Below, in pieces: positions 33,411-44,853 of a stretch of 64,000 bases of DNA (positions are counted from its first letter, which is position 1; each line of letters starts with the position of its first letter). The notes below the pieces were generated by a model, which did no database searches, had not been told where the DNA came from, and saw nothing but the letters and a program-made list of their open reading frames with translations. The stretch is from the NCBI GenBank assembly GCA_963576475.1, contig OY754987.1, positions 5,182,036 to 5,246,035 on the forward strand, given 5' to 3'. The DNA is from Molanna angustata. Taxonomy: Eukaryota; Arthropoda; Insecta; Trichoptera; Molannidae. The position numbers and the translations under genes were made by a program.

Positions 33411-35378
33411 ATGGAACCATCTGCATTAAGTAGACTAGTTGGAGACATAAAAATAGGTTCAATTCCAGAAGAAAGAAAAACCTTCAAAGAAATCATGAGA
33501 GAAGAAACCGACAAGATTGCAAACGAATTAAATATCGAAAATCTTCATTTAGAGCGCGAAGAACTGTTAGACTACATAGCAGAAAAACCCCATTTATTAT
33601 CTCAGCTATATGGATTATATAGAATATGGGGTCATCCTACTCTAGAACCATGTGATAGAGCAATAGCTTTAAAAAAGATTGCAACTTACGTGAGACTTTT
33701 ATGTCAAGAACTTATAGATCAAATAGAGTGTAAGTTTAAAGAAGAATTCATAATGAGATATATATCAAAATATAACAAATGGCCAATCATAAACATAGAT
33801 AGACTTATGCCAAATGATGTAATTAGGATTTGTTATGAAAAACAATTGCCATTCCCAAAAATAGATAGATTCTATAATAGAGGAAATTTGACTCTTATTT
33901 CCTTTGAGAAAACTTTTCCTGTTGACCCCAAATTTGACATAATTGAGATGTTATCAGACAAATCCATGTCTCTGTTCACAGATGAATTGATCAAAAGTAT
34001 AAATGAAGAGAGAGGAGTTGGCAATGCCATAGACAGATCTGTATTGATTAAATGGATTGAATCTGATCTTCAAGATCCTGAGATCTTTTTAAGAGACATT
34101 GATGTGAATGGTTTTAAATATAATGAGAGATCATTTGGGGTAAAAGAGAAAGAAAGGGAGGGTAAATCAAAACTTAGACTCTTTGGATTAATGACAATGT
34201 ACAAGAGAATGTATATTGTCTTAACAGAATCTCTAATAGCAGAATATTTTGTACCATTATTTCCAGAGATTACTATGGTAGATGACGAATTCTCTCTAGA
34301 TAAAAAGAGAATGAACTTCACCAAAACAGCCATGAATGATAAAAAACATGACTATCAACATGCAAATGACTACAACTCAGAAAAAAGAACACTGTTTACG
34401 AGTCTAGATTTCTCAAAGTGGAACTCCAACATGAGAGAACCTGACACTGAACCTGTCTTTAAGGCAATGGACGAGCTTTTTGGATTTAAAAGATGTTTCC
34501 AAAGGACTTATGAGTTATTTAACTCATCTACTGCTCATCTCCTAAATGGATCATATATCCCAAAAGTTCAGAACGGACAATTCATTCCAGATGCAGGTTC
34601 TTGGCAGGGTCATTTGGGAGGAATTGATGGTTTGAGACAGAAGGGTTGGACAATATGGACTATTACAATAATTTTACTATCTTCTGAAGAAATCCCAGTA
34701 AAATTAAGTATTATGGGGCAAGGAGATAATCAGATATTACGTGAAATTTACCCTATAGGCACAACTCCAGATCAAGCTCTGGAATATCACCATGATTTCA
34801 TCAAAAAATTAAAAGACATTCTTGAATTAACTGGTCCCTCTTTAAAAACAGAGGAGACATGGACATCCTATAATTTATTTATTTATGGTAAGTATATCAT
34901 CTATAATGGATGTGCATTACCTATGTCAGGTAAAAAAATATGCAGAATGTTCCGCTTATCTAATGAGGATTTTCCAACATTGGAGTCCACCATCTCATCA
35001 CTAACTGCTAATCTATCAGCTGCCATCTCAAGTGCTTTATCTCCGAATTATTTATATTATATATATTTAATAGAACTTGTAGGAGTATTTCAATTATTTT
35101 TAAACAATAGTTTTCTTCAAAAACATCCCCCTAGTTTGTCATTAAGTAATAGATTCTTATTAAAAATACCAACAAATGACATATATAAAACCATCAAATT
35201 AGAAAATCTATTACTAAATAGACAAACTCAGACTGATAATTGTATTATAAAGTTAATTCTATTACCCAGACCATTAGGTGGATACCCCATATCCAACTTG
35301 CACAAATTGTATGTATATATTTTTCAAAAGGACGAGAAGAATCTCTTAGAGCAGCATCCTCAAGAAACACAATTTTGA
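33411..35378 (+). CDS. Viral L-polymerase copy B, RdRp part
   Basis: 655 codons from the internal ATG at 33411 to the stop in Helitron sequence. Motif A Asp at residue 333 (34407), motif B about residues 395-415, GDNQ at residues 438-441 (34722-34733). No internal stop. It differs from copy A by only a few substitutions, such as Asp-Gly to Asp-Arg in the LEPCD region and Leu to Ile after TIWTIT. The N-terminal part is separated from it by the Helitron. Confidence 0.85.
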   Translation: MEPSALSRLVGDIKIGSIPEERKTFKEIMREETDKIANELNIENLHLEREELLDYIAEKPHLLSQLYGLYRIWGHPTLEPCDRAIALKKIATYVRLLCQELIDQIECKFKEEFIMRYISKYNKWPIINIDRLMPNDVIRICYEKQLPFPKIDRFYNRGNLTLISFEKTFPVDPKFDIIEMLSDKSMSLFTDELIKSINEERGVGNAIDRSVLIKWIESDLQDPEIFLRDIDVNGFKYNERSFGVKEKEREGKSKLRLFGLMTMYKRMYIVLTESLIAEYFVPLFPEITMVDDEFSLDKKRMNFTKTAMNDKKHDYQHANDYNSEKRTLFTSLDFSKWNSNMREPDTEPVFKAMDELFGFKRCFQRTYELFNSSTAHLLNGSYIPKVQNGQFIPDAGSWQGHLGGIDGLRQKGWTIWTITIILLSSEEIPVKLSIMGQGDNQILREIYPIGTTPDQALEYHHDFIKKLKDILELTGPSLKTEETWTSYNLFIYGKYIIYNGCALPMSGKKICRMFRLSNEDFPTLESTISSLTANLSAAISSALSPNYLYYIYLIELVGVFQLFLNNSFLQKHPPSLSLSNRFLLKIPTNDIYKTIKLENLLLNRQTQTDNCIIKLILLPRPLGGYPISNLHKLYVYIFQKDEKNLLEQHPQETQF

Positions 35379-35664
35379 CTGCATGGTTCCAGCTCATAAA
35401 AGACACTGATGAATGCACAATCAAGTTTATACAAAATTTTTATGTGCTTTCAGTTAATAAGAATTGGACTAAGAGACAAAGAGGTGGCAATAAGATTATT
35501 GGGCGTCTTGCATCAGTTTCTCCCAAAAATGTAGAATTATATCATCTAAGGCTTTACAGGTGACTGGCACTACATCATATGATTCATTGCGGACTGTAGG
35601 TGGTAATTTGCTGCCTATATATTGTGATGCAGGTCGAGAACTAGGACTAATCCACGATAATTGA
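35331..35664 (+). pseudogene. Helitron replicase fragment fused to viral copy B
   Basis: Same junction and sequence as 27047-27380. ELYHLRL is followed by a stop; the GRELGLIHDN end is present. Confidence 0.8.
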
Positions 35665-36884
35665 CAAAGAGCTTACTGGACTTTTCAGAGACGCGGACAG
35701 CATAGATGAAACGGAAAATGGAGGAATTGCAAGATAACAAGAGCGTAGACCAGTGCCCCGTTCTACCATCATACTTTTCAACTTAAAGCTTTGCACTTCG
35801 CAATACGTCGGCAAAAAATGTAGTGATGGTTTTCATTCCATCACTACATTTTTTTGCAAAGTAAAAATTGCAAAGTGAAAAGTAGAAGCCTATTGCAAAG
35901 CAAATAAGCCGTTCTGTTCCACCATTACTACTTTTCATAAAAAAACTTTGGAAACTTTGCGGATGCATCGAAAAGAATATTTAGACATTTTGTCGAGTTG
36001 TGAAAGTAGAAGTTGTTTGTATAGACTTTTTATGTAAATTTATAATACTATTGTAACGGACGACATTGGACCACCACAAGATACCACATTTTCAGAAGAG
36101 AAAAACTAGAAGAGCATCAATGTTTGGAAAAATTGAAAATAATTTTGAAATGAGGAAATATTATGTCCTGTTACAAAAGATTAACATAATAGGTACAATC
36201 AGTGTTTACCTATTATGTGTTTTGAGTAAGTACACGATTTTCCAATATATTCGTATTTTTTAGGTAATTTAAACTATGTTTATGTGATTATTTTGTTCTC
36301 ATTTTAAGTTTATCTGATTATTTTACTACTCATCTATATTTTAAGGTTATATTGGCACCACACTACAAAACAGCACTAAGAGAAGCAAAGAATTGTCTAC
36401 TCAACAGCAACTTCTATAAACATTGGCTTGGGAATGCGTATTTCTAAAATTCAATCTAATTTTCAATTGTAAACACCCCTGGGGGCGTGTACTGTATTTC
36501 CGTAGGCGGTAACATTAAACTGGATATCACTCAAAATGTTAACAGGCGACAAAAATAGTAATATAATAAAACCAAAAAATATTGTTTTCAAGGATTTTAA
36601 TAGGGATTTATTTATATATAATTTTTATCGTAAAATGTACTTATACATAAATAAAATAATAATTTTGTATATTTCAATAATACTGAAAGTATTAATGTAT
36701 ACCCTATTATATTCATGCTGTCAATTTAATCAATTGATTTAAATATTTCCAGTAATATGTATAATATTTTTATCAACATTTAAACAACTTGATTTTAGAT
36801 GTTTCTATTGTATCCAACCGTCGAGATGTTTAAAAGAATTTATTCTCTTAACATGCCAACAGCATTAATGTAGTTTATAAATAT
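35665..36884 (+). mobile_element. Harbinger-derived fragment and following spacer, copy B
   Basis: Hairpin AAATGTAGTGATGG/CCATCACTACATTT at about 35815-35852. The stretch from CTTTGCGGATGCATCG to GAAAAATTGAAAATAATTTT (about 35955-36145), missing in copy A, is present. The Harbinger match ends at GGCTTGGGAATG (36436). A spacer with the same 68-codon unrecognised frame (36536-36742) leads into the next block. Confidence 0.6.
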
Positions 36885-37783
36885 AATATCATTAATAGCG
36901 AATAAAATTTGATTAATTCAAATCTCAAGGGCCTTTAATTCAGGTTTTAAGGTGTGTTATGAATTGAAAATAGGTACCTCCAGATTTTGGATAAGTAAAC
37001 AAAGCCACCTGCATCATATTGCGTCATTATATTAGTTTGTCAACAAGTAAACATTCTAGAATATGCATTGGTGTATAATAAAGTATAAATTAGTAATTTG
37101 TTAATTATTAAATATTATTTAGGGAATTGGTCTCCTACTTAAAGCAAATATATTTATAGGTACTATGATAATTATCACCTTACTTGGTTTAATGAGATGA
37201 TGAGTGTTTGTGGGTTCAATGTCTGTAATTAGTGACCAGAAAAAATATTATGATTTACAACCATAAAATTATGTCAATACCGATCAGCGTTTTTGTAGTA
37301 TTGACACATTCATATTTGAAATAAATGGTCACATGGCATCCTCACTCACTAATGTGAGAATTGGTCACGTGACATTCCAATAACTGAGGTGAGGATTGGT
37401 CGCGTGACATCCAATAGCAGAGTTGAGCTTTTGTCATGTGGCAGGACAGCATTTATATATAATTTTCATTTAAAATCTGTTTCAATAAACGGTTACTCGG
37501 CATCTTGGATGTGATTGAGCGTGTGACAGATAACGTTTATATATTTCCATGTGTAGTACTTTAAAATGGTTATCACATGATTTCAAACTAATTTATTACA
37601 GAATCATGATCTACAGACGTTGTTCTTATGAATGTTCATTGTCTCATCAGGATATAACTTAAATCCGAATGTATTTTGAAACATGTAAAAATTAATTAAC
37701 AATAAAAATAATAATTTGTGTACGCCACTGCGTGGCGTTTTATTGTTGAATTTGTGTATAAAAGGGATTGTTTACCCTTAAAT
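36885..37783 (+). promoter_or_regulatory. Upstream segment of block C, truncated after the TATA box
   Basis: Matches 22695-23563, including TATAAAAG at 37757-37764. A short local duplication of the GTGAGGATTGGTC..GTGACAT unit occurs near 37355-37410. It ends at CCCTTAAAT and is joined to an inverted Helitron/viral copy, so this promoter-like region points into antisense sequence. Confidence 0.5.
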
Positions 37784-38157
37784 ATGCTGTCCGCGTCTCT
37801 GAAAAGTCCAGTAAGCTCTTTGTCAATTATCGTGGATTAGTCCTAGTTCTCGACCTGCATCACAATATATAGGCAGCAAATTACCACCTACAGTCCGCAA
37901 TGAATCATATGATGTAGTGCCAGTCACCTGTAAAGCCTTAGATGATATAATTCTACATTTTTGGGAGAAACTGATGCAAGACGCCCAATAATCTTATTGC
38001 CACCTCTTTGTCTCTTAGTCCAATTCTTATTAACTGAAAGCACATAAAAATTTTGTATAAACTTGATTGTGCATTCATCAGTGTCTTTTATGAGCTGGAA
38101 CCACGCAGTCAAAATTGTGTTTCTTGAGGATGCTGCTCTAAGAGATTCTTCTCGTCC
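37784..38157 (-). pseudogene. Helitron replicase fragment of viral copy C (inverted)
   Basis: Reverse complement of the fragment at 35331-35690, beginning with ATGCTGTCCGCGTCTCTG and ending at the GTCC/TTTTG junction with viral sequence. The antisense frame again reads RAASSRNTILTAWFQ and NKIIGRLASVSP. Confidence 0.8.
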
Positions 38158-38381
38158 TTTTGAAAAATATATACATACAATTTGTGCAAATTGGATATGG
38201 GGTATCCACCTAATGGTCTGGGTAATAGAATTAACTTTATAATACAATTATCAGTCTGAGTTTGTCTATTTAGTAATAGATTTTCTAATTTGATGGTTTT
38301 ATATATGTCATTTGTTGGTATTTTTAATAAGAATCTATTACTTAATGACAAACTAGGGGGATGCTTTTGAAGAAAACTATT
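38158..38381 (-). pseudogene. Viral L-polymerase copy C, 3' part
   Basis: The antisense reading SFLQKHPPSLSLSNRFLLKI continues to LLPRPLGGYP and the Helitron junction. It is separated from the main part of copy C by a 996-bp insertion. Confidence 0.8.
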
Positions 38382-39377
38382 CCAACTGTCGATTTGTTCA
38401 GGAGAACTTTGATCTCTTAACATATCGACAATGTATCAAGCCAGAATACGCGAGAATTGTATGGAGAGGTCTACTTTTTTCACGGCTTTTCCAACTTTGA
38501 AGTCAAAAAAAACCAACTTAGAGGCTTCGCAGCATATATGTTCCATACACGGATTTACTCAGAATTCGGAGTAGAACATTTCGTGTGTCTGTGTCTGTGT
38601 GTGTGTCCGTCCCCCCCTTATAACTTTTGATCCGCTCAATTTACAGAGCCTAAAATTTCAGAATATATAAACAGTTACAGGCCTACAAAACTTTTATACT
38701 CGGAATTTTGAATTTTTGTTTCAGTCAGGGGTTATCAACTTTTGAATTTTTATTTTATTTTTCCATATATCTCAGAAACCATAAACGTTAGAACGCTGAA
38801 AATTGGTACAAACATAGACAAATACGAAATCTCAAATTAGTTTTTTCAAAAAAATTCCAGGGTTTCTCAAACATTTTTTATTAAGAAAAATATTTTTTTT
38901 ATGATAAATTTATGAGTTTAACTGCCTATATTTCCAAAACTTTTACAATTATCGAAAAAAGCCGAAACACCCCAACTAGATAATTTAATTTTCTATAAAA
39001 AATATTAACATTGTAGTAGAAGATCTCAATTTTTTTTTAACAATTTTTTTAAAAATTGAATTTAGTGACGACATCGCTTCATACATTTTGTATGGCAGTC
39101 GCCTATACACAATATGTAAGAAGACTTAATAGTTTGATACTTCATCTCCAAACATACATACATACCATCATGCTATTTGCATATTCTGGGTAGGAAAAAG
39201 GATCTTCCTCCATACTATCCTATCTTGACATACATACCTACATATGTTGTATAAAAAACAAAATATCTGAAAATATTCAATAATTTGTATCTATGGGTTT
39301 ATAGTTTGGTACATATTCTTCAACTATACATACTATCGCTATCGACAGTTGGATCTCATGTGTTACATGCAACTAGT
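38382..39377. mobile_element. Unclassified 996-bp insertion in viral copy C
   Basis: The uninterrupted copies read straight from AAAACTATT to GTTTAAAAAT here. The insert has CCAACTGTCGAT at its left end (38382-38393) and the reverse complement ATCGACAGTTGG at 39341-39352, 25 bp before its right end. It contains a GTGTGTCTGTGTCTGTGTGT run, C-runs, and phrases seen in insect repeats (CCCTTATAACTTTTGATCC). No ORF worth calling. Confidence 0.6.
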
Positions 39378-41072
39378 GTTTAAAAATAATTGAAATACTC
39401 CTACAAGTTCTATTAAATATATATAATATAAATAATTCGGAGATAAAGCACTTGAGATGGCAGCTGATAGATTAGCAGTTAGTGATGAGATGGTGGACTC
39501 CAATGTTGGAAAATCCTCATTAGATAAGCGGAACATTCTGCATATTTTTTTACCTGACATAGATAATGCACATCCATTATAGATGATATACTTACCATAA
39601 ATGAATAAATTATAGGATGTCCATGTCTCCTCTGTTTTTAAAGAGGGACCAGTTAATTCAAGAATGTCTTTTAATTTTTTGATGAAATCATGGTGATATT
39701 CCAGAGCTTGATCTGGAGTTGTGCCTATAGGGTAAATTTCACGTAATATCTGATTATCTCCTTGCCCCATAATACTTAATTTTACTGGGATTTCTTCAGA
39801 AGATAGTAAAATTAGTGTAATAGTCCATATTGTCCAACCCTTCTGTCTCAAACCATCAATTCCTCCCAAATGACCCTGCCAAGAACCTGCATCTGGAATG
39901 AATTGTCCGTTCTGAACTTTTGGGATATATGATCCATTTAGGAGATGAGCAGTAGATGAGTTAAATAACTCATAAGTCCTTTGGAAACATCTTTTAAATC
40001 CAAAAAGCTCGTCCATTGCCTTAAAGACAGGTTCAGTGTCAGGTTCTCTCATGTTGGAGTTCCACTTTGAGAAATCTAGACTCGTAAACAGTGTTCTTTT
40101 TTCTGAGTTGTAGTCATTTGCATGTTGATAGTCATGTTTTTTATCATTCATGGCTGTTTTGGTGAAGTTCATTCTCTTTTTATCTAGAGAGAATTCGTCA
40201 TCTACCATAGTAATCTCTGGAAATAATGGTACAAAATATTCTGCTATTAGAGATTCTGTTAAGACAATATACATTCTCTTGTACATTGTCATTAATCCAA
40301 AGAGTCTAGGTTTTGATTTACCCTCCCTTTCTTTCTCTTTTACCCCAAATGATCTCTCATTATATTTAAAACCATTCTCATCAATGTCTCTTAAAAAGAT
40401 CTCAGGATCTTGAAGATCAGATTCAATCCATTTAATCAATACAGATCTGTCTACGGCATTGCCTACTCCTCTCTCTTCATTTATACTTTTGATCAATTCA
40501 TCTGTGAACAGAGACATGGATTTGTCTGATAACATCTCAATTATGTCAAATTTGGGGTCAACAGGAAAATTTTTCTCAAAGGAAATAAGAGTCAAATTTC
40601 CTCTATTATAGAATCTATCTATTTTTGGGAATGGCAATTGTTTTTCATAACAAATCCTAATTACATCATTTGGCATAAGTCTATCTATGTTTATGATTGG
40701 CCATTTGTTATATTTTGATATATATCTCATTATGAATTCTTCTTTAAACTTACACTCTATTTGATCTATAAGTTCTTGACATAAAAGTCTCACGTAAGTT
40801 GCAATCTTTTTTAAAGCTATTGCTCCATCACATGGTTCTAGAGTAGGATGACCCCATATTCTATATAATCCATATAGCTGAGATAATAAATGGGGTTTTT
40901 CTGCTATGTAGTCTAACAGTTCTTCGCGCTCTAAATGAAGATTTTCGATATTTAATTCGTTTGCAATCTTGTCGGTTTCTTCTCTCATGATTTCTTTGAA
41001 GGTTTTTCTTTCTTCTGGAATTGAACCTATTTTTATGTCTCCAACTAGTCTACTTAATGCAGATGGTTCCAT
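39363..41072 (-). CDS. Viral L-polymerase copy C, RdRp part (inverted)
   Basis: Antisense frame of 569 codons from ATG 41072, carrying the same motifs A, B and C (LDFSKWN, GSWQGHLGGIDGLRQKGW, GDNQ) with no stop until the insertion. It shares with copy D two changes in the middle of the gene, DIDEN instead of DIDVN and KPRLF instead of KLRLF. Its 5' part agrees with copy B instead. Confidence 0.85.
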   Translation of the reverse strand: MEPSALSRLVGDIKIGSIPEERKTFKEIMREETDKIANELNIENLHLEREELLDYIAEKPHLLSQLYGLYRIWGHPTLEPCDGAIALKKIATYVRLLCQELIDQIECKFKEEFIMRYISKYNKWPIINIDRLMPNDVIRICYEKQLPFPKIDRFYNRGNLTLISFEKNFPVDPKFDIIEMLSDKSMSLFTDELIKSINEERGVGNAVDRSVLIKWIESDLQDPEIFLRDIDENGFKYNERSFGVKEKEREGKSKPRLFGLMTMYKRMYIVLTESLIAEYFVPLFPEITMVDDEFSLDKKRMNFTKTAMNDKKHDYQHANDYNSEKRTLFTSLDFSKWNSNMREPDTEPVFKAMDELFGFKRCFQRTYELFNSSTAHLLNGSYIPKVQNGQFIPDAGSWQGHLGGIDGLRQKGWTIWTITLILLSSEEIPVKLSIMGQGDNQILREIYPIGTTPDQALEYHHDFIKKLKDILELTGPSLKTEETWTSYNLFIYGKYIIYNGCALSMSGKKICRMFRLSNEDFPTLESTISSLTANLSAAISSALSPNYLYYIYLIELVGVFQLFLNTSCM

Positions 41073-41267
41073 CTTATATATATATATTCATACCCTAGAT
41101 TTCCAGCATGTTCTAATATTAAATCTCCATTGATCAAAAATTTATCTAAAATATCAATATTTATAAATGAATCATGATCTTCCATATTATTACAAATTTT
41201 ACTGTATAATTTTAATAAGTATCGTTGAGAGGCAAGGTCTGAAATAATTAATAAATGATCTCTGGAT
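41073..41267 (-). pseudogene. Viral L-polymerase copy C, N-terminal part with short TA tract
   Basis: The antisense reading runs from SRDHLLIISDL to [12 protein letters not shown], then a TA tract of a few units, then the RdRp part. The TA count here puts the two parts in different frames. It is cut at 41267 at the centre of the inverted duplication. Confidence 0.8.
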
Positions 41268-41277
41268 ACCTGATCTC

Positions 41278-43202
41278 TGGGTTCAATTCCAGAAGGAAGA
41301 AAAACCTTCAAAGAAATCATGAGAGAAGAAACCGACAAGATTGCAAACAAATTAAATATCGAAAATCTTCATTTAGAGCGCGAAGAACTGTTAGACTACA
41401 TAGCAGAAAAACCCCATTTATTATCTCAGCTATATGGATTATATAGAATATGGGGTCATCCTACTCTAGAACCATGTGATGGAGCAATAGCTTTAAAAAA
41501 GATAGCAACTTACGTGAGACTTTCATGTCAGGAACTTATAGATCAAATAGAGTGTAAGTTTAAAGAAGAATTCATAATGAGATATATATCAAAATATAAC
41601 AAATGGCCAATCATAAACATAGATAGACTTATGCCAAATGATGTAATTAGGATTTGTTATGAAAAACAATTGCCATTCCCAAAAATAGATAGATTCTATA
41701 ATAGAGGAAATTTGACTCTTATTTCCTTTGAGAAAAATTTTCCTGTTGACCCCAAATTTGACATAATTGAGATGTTATCAGACAAATCCATGTCTCTGTT
41801 CACAGATGAATTGATCAAAAGTATAAATGAAGAGAGAGGAGTAGGCAATGCCATAGACAGATCTGTATTGATTAAATGGATTGAATCTGATCTTCAAGAT
41901 CCTGAGATCTTTTTAAGAGACATTGATGAGAATGGTTTTAAATATAATGAGAGATCATTTGGGGTAAAAGAGAAAGAAAGGGAGGGTAAATCAAAACCTA
42001 GACTCTTTGGATTAATGACAATGTACAAGAGAATGTATATTGTCTTAACAGAATCTCTAATAGCAGAATATTTTGTACCATTATTTCCAGAGATTACTAT
42101 GGTAGATGACGAATTCTCTCTAGATAAAAAGAGAATGAACTTCACCAAAACAGCCATGAATGATAAAAAACATGACTATCAACATGCAAATGACTACAAC
42201 TCAGAAAAAAGAACACTGTTTACGAGTCTAGATTTCTCAAAGTGGAACTCCAACATGAGAGAACCTGACACTGAACCTGTCTTTAAGGCAATGGACGAGC
42301 TTTTTGGATTTAAAAGATGTTTCCAAAGGACTTATGAGTTATTTAACTCATCTACTGCTCATCTCCTAAATGGATCATATATCCCAAAAGTTCAGAACGG
42401 ACAATTCATTCCAGATGCAGGTTCTTGGCAGGGTCATTTGGGAGGAATTGATGGTTTGAGACAGAAGGGTTGGACAATATGGACTATTACACTAATTTTA
42501 CTATCTTCTGAAGAAATCCCAGTAAAATTAAGTATTATGGGGCAAGGAGATAATCAGATATTACGTGAAATTTACCCTATAGGCACAACTCCAGATCAAG
42601 CTCTGGAATATCACCATGATTTCATCAAAAAATTAAAAGACATTCTTGAATTAACTGGTCCCTCTTTAAAAACAGAGGAGACATGGACATCCTATAATTT
42701 ATTTATTTATGGTAAGTATATCATCTATAATGGATGTGCATTACCTATGTCAGGTAAAAAAATATGCAGAATGTTCCGCTTATCTAATGAGGATTTTCCA
42801 ACATTGGAGTCCACCATCTCATCACTAACTGCTAATCTATCAGCTGCCATCTCAAGTGCTTTATCTCCGAATTATTTATATTATATATATTTAATAGAAC
42901 TTGTAGGAGTATTTCAATTATTTTTAAACAATAGTTTTCTTCAAAAACATCCCCCTAGTTTGTCATTAAGTAATAGATTCTTATTAAAAATACCAACAAA
43001 TGACATATATAAAACCATCAAATTAGAAAATCTATTACTAAATAGACAAACTCAGACTGATAATTGTATTATAAAGTTAATTCTATTACCCAGACCATTA
43101 GGTGGATACCCCATATCCAACTTGCACAAATTGTATGTATATATTTTTCAAAAGGACGAGAAGAATCTCTTAGAGCAGCATCCTCAAGAAACACAATTTT
43201 GA
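41278..43202 (+). CDS. Viral L-polymerase copy D, RdRp part
   Basis: Begins abruptly at GGTTCAATTCCAGAAG at the centre of the inverted repeat, without the N-terminal part. The frame from ATG 41319 is 627 codons and open to the Helitron junction; all RdRp motifs are present. It carries GSIPEGRKTF and DKIANK, small changes relative to the other copies. Confidence 0.85.
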
Positions 43203-43488
43203 CTGCATGGTTCCAGCTCATAAAAGACACTGATGAATGCACAATCAAGTTTATACAAAATTTTTATGTGCTTTCAGTTAATAAGAATTGGACTAAGAGA
43301 CAAAGAGGTGGCAATAAGATTATTGGGCGTCTTGCATCAGTTTCTCCCAAAAATGTAGAATTATATCATCTAAGGCTTTACAGGTGACTGGCACTACATC
43401 ATATGATTCATTGCGGACTGTAGGTGGTAATTTGCTGCCTATATATTGTGATGCAGGTCGAGAACTAGGACTAATCCACGATAATTGA
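43155..43488 (+). pseudogene. Helitron replicase fragment fused to viral copy D
   Basis: Same junction and sequence as the fragments at 27047 and 35331. Confidence 0.8.
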
Positions 43489-44649
43489 CAAAGAGCTTAC
43501 TGGACTTTTCAGAGACGCGGACAGCATAGATGAAACGGAAAATGGAGGAATTGCAAGATAACAAGAGCGTAGACCAGTGCCCCGTTCTACCATCATACTT
43601 TTCAACTTAAAGCTTTGCACTTCGCAATACGTCGGCAAAAAATGTAGTGATGGTTTTCATTCCATCACTACATTTTTTCGCAAAGTAAAAATTGCAAAGT
43701 GAAAAGTAGAAGCCTATTGCAAAGCAAATAAGCCGTTCTGTTCCACCATTACTACTTTTCATAAAAAAACTTTGGAAACTTTGCGGATGCATCGAAAAGA
43801 ATATTTAGACATTTTGTCGAGTTGTGAAAGTAGAAGTTGTTTGTATAGACTTTTTATGTAAATTTATAATACTATTGTAACGGACAACATTGGACCACCA
43901 CAAGATACCACATTTTCAGAAGAGAAAAACTAGAAGAGCATCAATGTTTGGAAAAATTGAAAATAATTTTGAAATGAGGAAATATTATGTCCTGTTACAA
44001 AAGATTAACATAATAGGTACAATCAGTGTTTACCTATTATGTGTCTTGAGTAAGTACACGATTTTCCAATATATTCTTATTTTTTTAGGTAATTTAAACT
44101 ATGTTTATGTGATTATTTTCTTCTCATTTTAAGTTTATCTGATTATTTTACTACTCATCTATATTTTAAGGTTATATTGGCACCACACTGCAGAACAGCA
44201 CTAAGAGAAGCAAAGGATTGTCTCTTCAACAGCAACTTCTTTTAACATTGCATTGGCTTGGGAATGGTGTGCAAATGCATGGTATTGGAGCAATACATGG
44301 TGTTTCCAAGTCCACAGTATGTAGAACTAAAGACTTCGTCATCAGCGCTATAATCGATAACATACTTAACCAGCATGTGAAATATGGTCATCATCTCAAA
44401 ATGTTGCATCTGAGTTTTTGGGAAAAGGAGGCTTTCCATCGGTGTGTGGGTGTGTTGATGGTACATTGATCAAAATTGATGCTCCATACTCACAAAAAGA
44501 GTTATATGTGAATCGTCATGGAAAACACTCCTTAAATGTGATGGTGATTTGTGGGCAAATGCATGGTATTGGAGCAATACATGGTGTTTCCAAGTCCACA
44601 GTATGTAGAACTAAAGACTTCGTCATCAGCGCTATAATCGATAACATAC
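43489..44649 (+). pseudogene. PIF/Harbinger transposase, 5' part, with internal duplication
   Basis: The hairpin region (about 43640-43675) and leader are as in the other blocks. Here the match continues past GGCTTGGGAATG into QLLLTLHWLGNGVQMHGIGA and IHGVSKSTVCRTKDFVISAI, the helix-turn-helix part of HARBI1-like nucleases. It then runs to FPSVCGCVDGTLIKIDAPYS (first catalytic Asp, DGT) in another frame. A 284-bp segment (44271-44554) is repeated from 44555, and a gypsy element sits in the second copy. The gene resumes at 48252. Confidence 0.75.
44271..44649. repeat. 284-bp tandem duplication in the Harbinger gene
   Basis: GCAAATGCATGGTATTGGAG starts at 44271 and 44555. The second unit is split by the gypsy element after ATAACATAC and continues at 48252. 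The second unit lacks 6 bp (GATGGT) relative to the first near its end. Confidence 0.85.
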
Positions 44650-44853
44650 TGTTATGAAATTAAGTACTATTTAAAATTTAAATAGAAATATTTTGAAAAT
44701 AAGAACCCAAGAAAAATGAAAACAAAAGATTTGAGTAGTGAGTTGGAAAAACTAGACAAACCTTGTAAAAATATAAATTGTAGAAATATAAATTGTAAAA
44801 AATAAATAAGACTTTGAACCATAATAAAATAAATAAATATAAATTTCGGTACA
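44650..44853 (+). repeat. Gypsy 5' LTR (204 bp)
   Basis: TG...CA ends; AT-rich; lacks 12 bp present near the start of the 3' LTR. The following Pol frame opens inside it. Confidence 0.9.

Larger units (their letters stand above)
28422..36884 (+). repeat. Viral-polymerase block, copy B (with Helitron inserted)
   Basis: Tandem copy of 22695-28421, joined head to tail. Differences from copy A: a small local duplication (ACTGACCACAA repeated near 29489-29533), a short TA tract, and a 3.0-kb Helitron-like insertion in it. The Harbinger fragment is complete for the part deleted in copy A. Confidence 0.85.
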
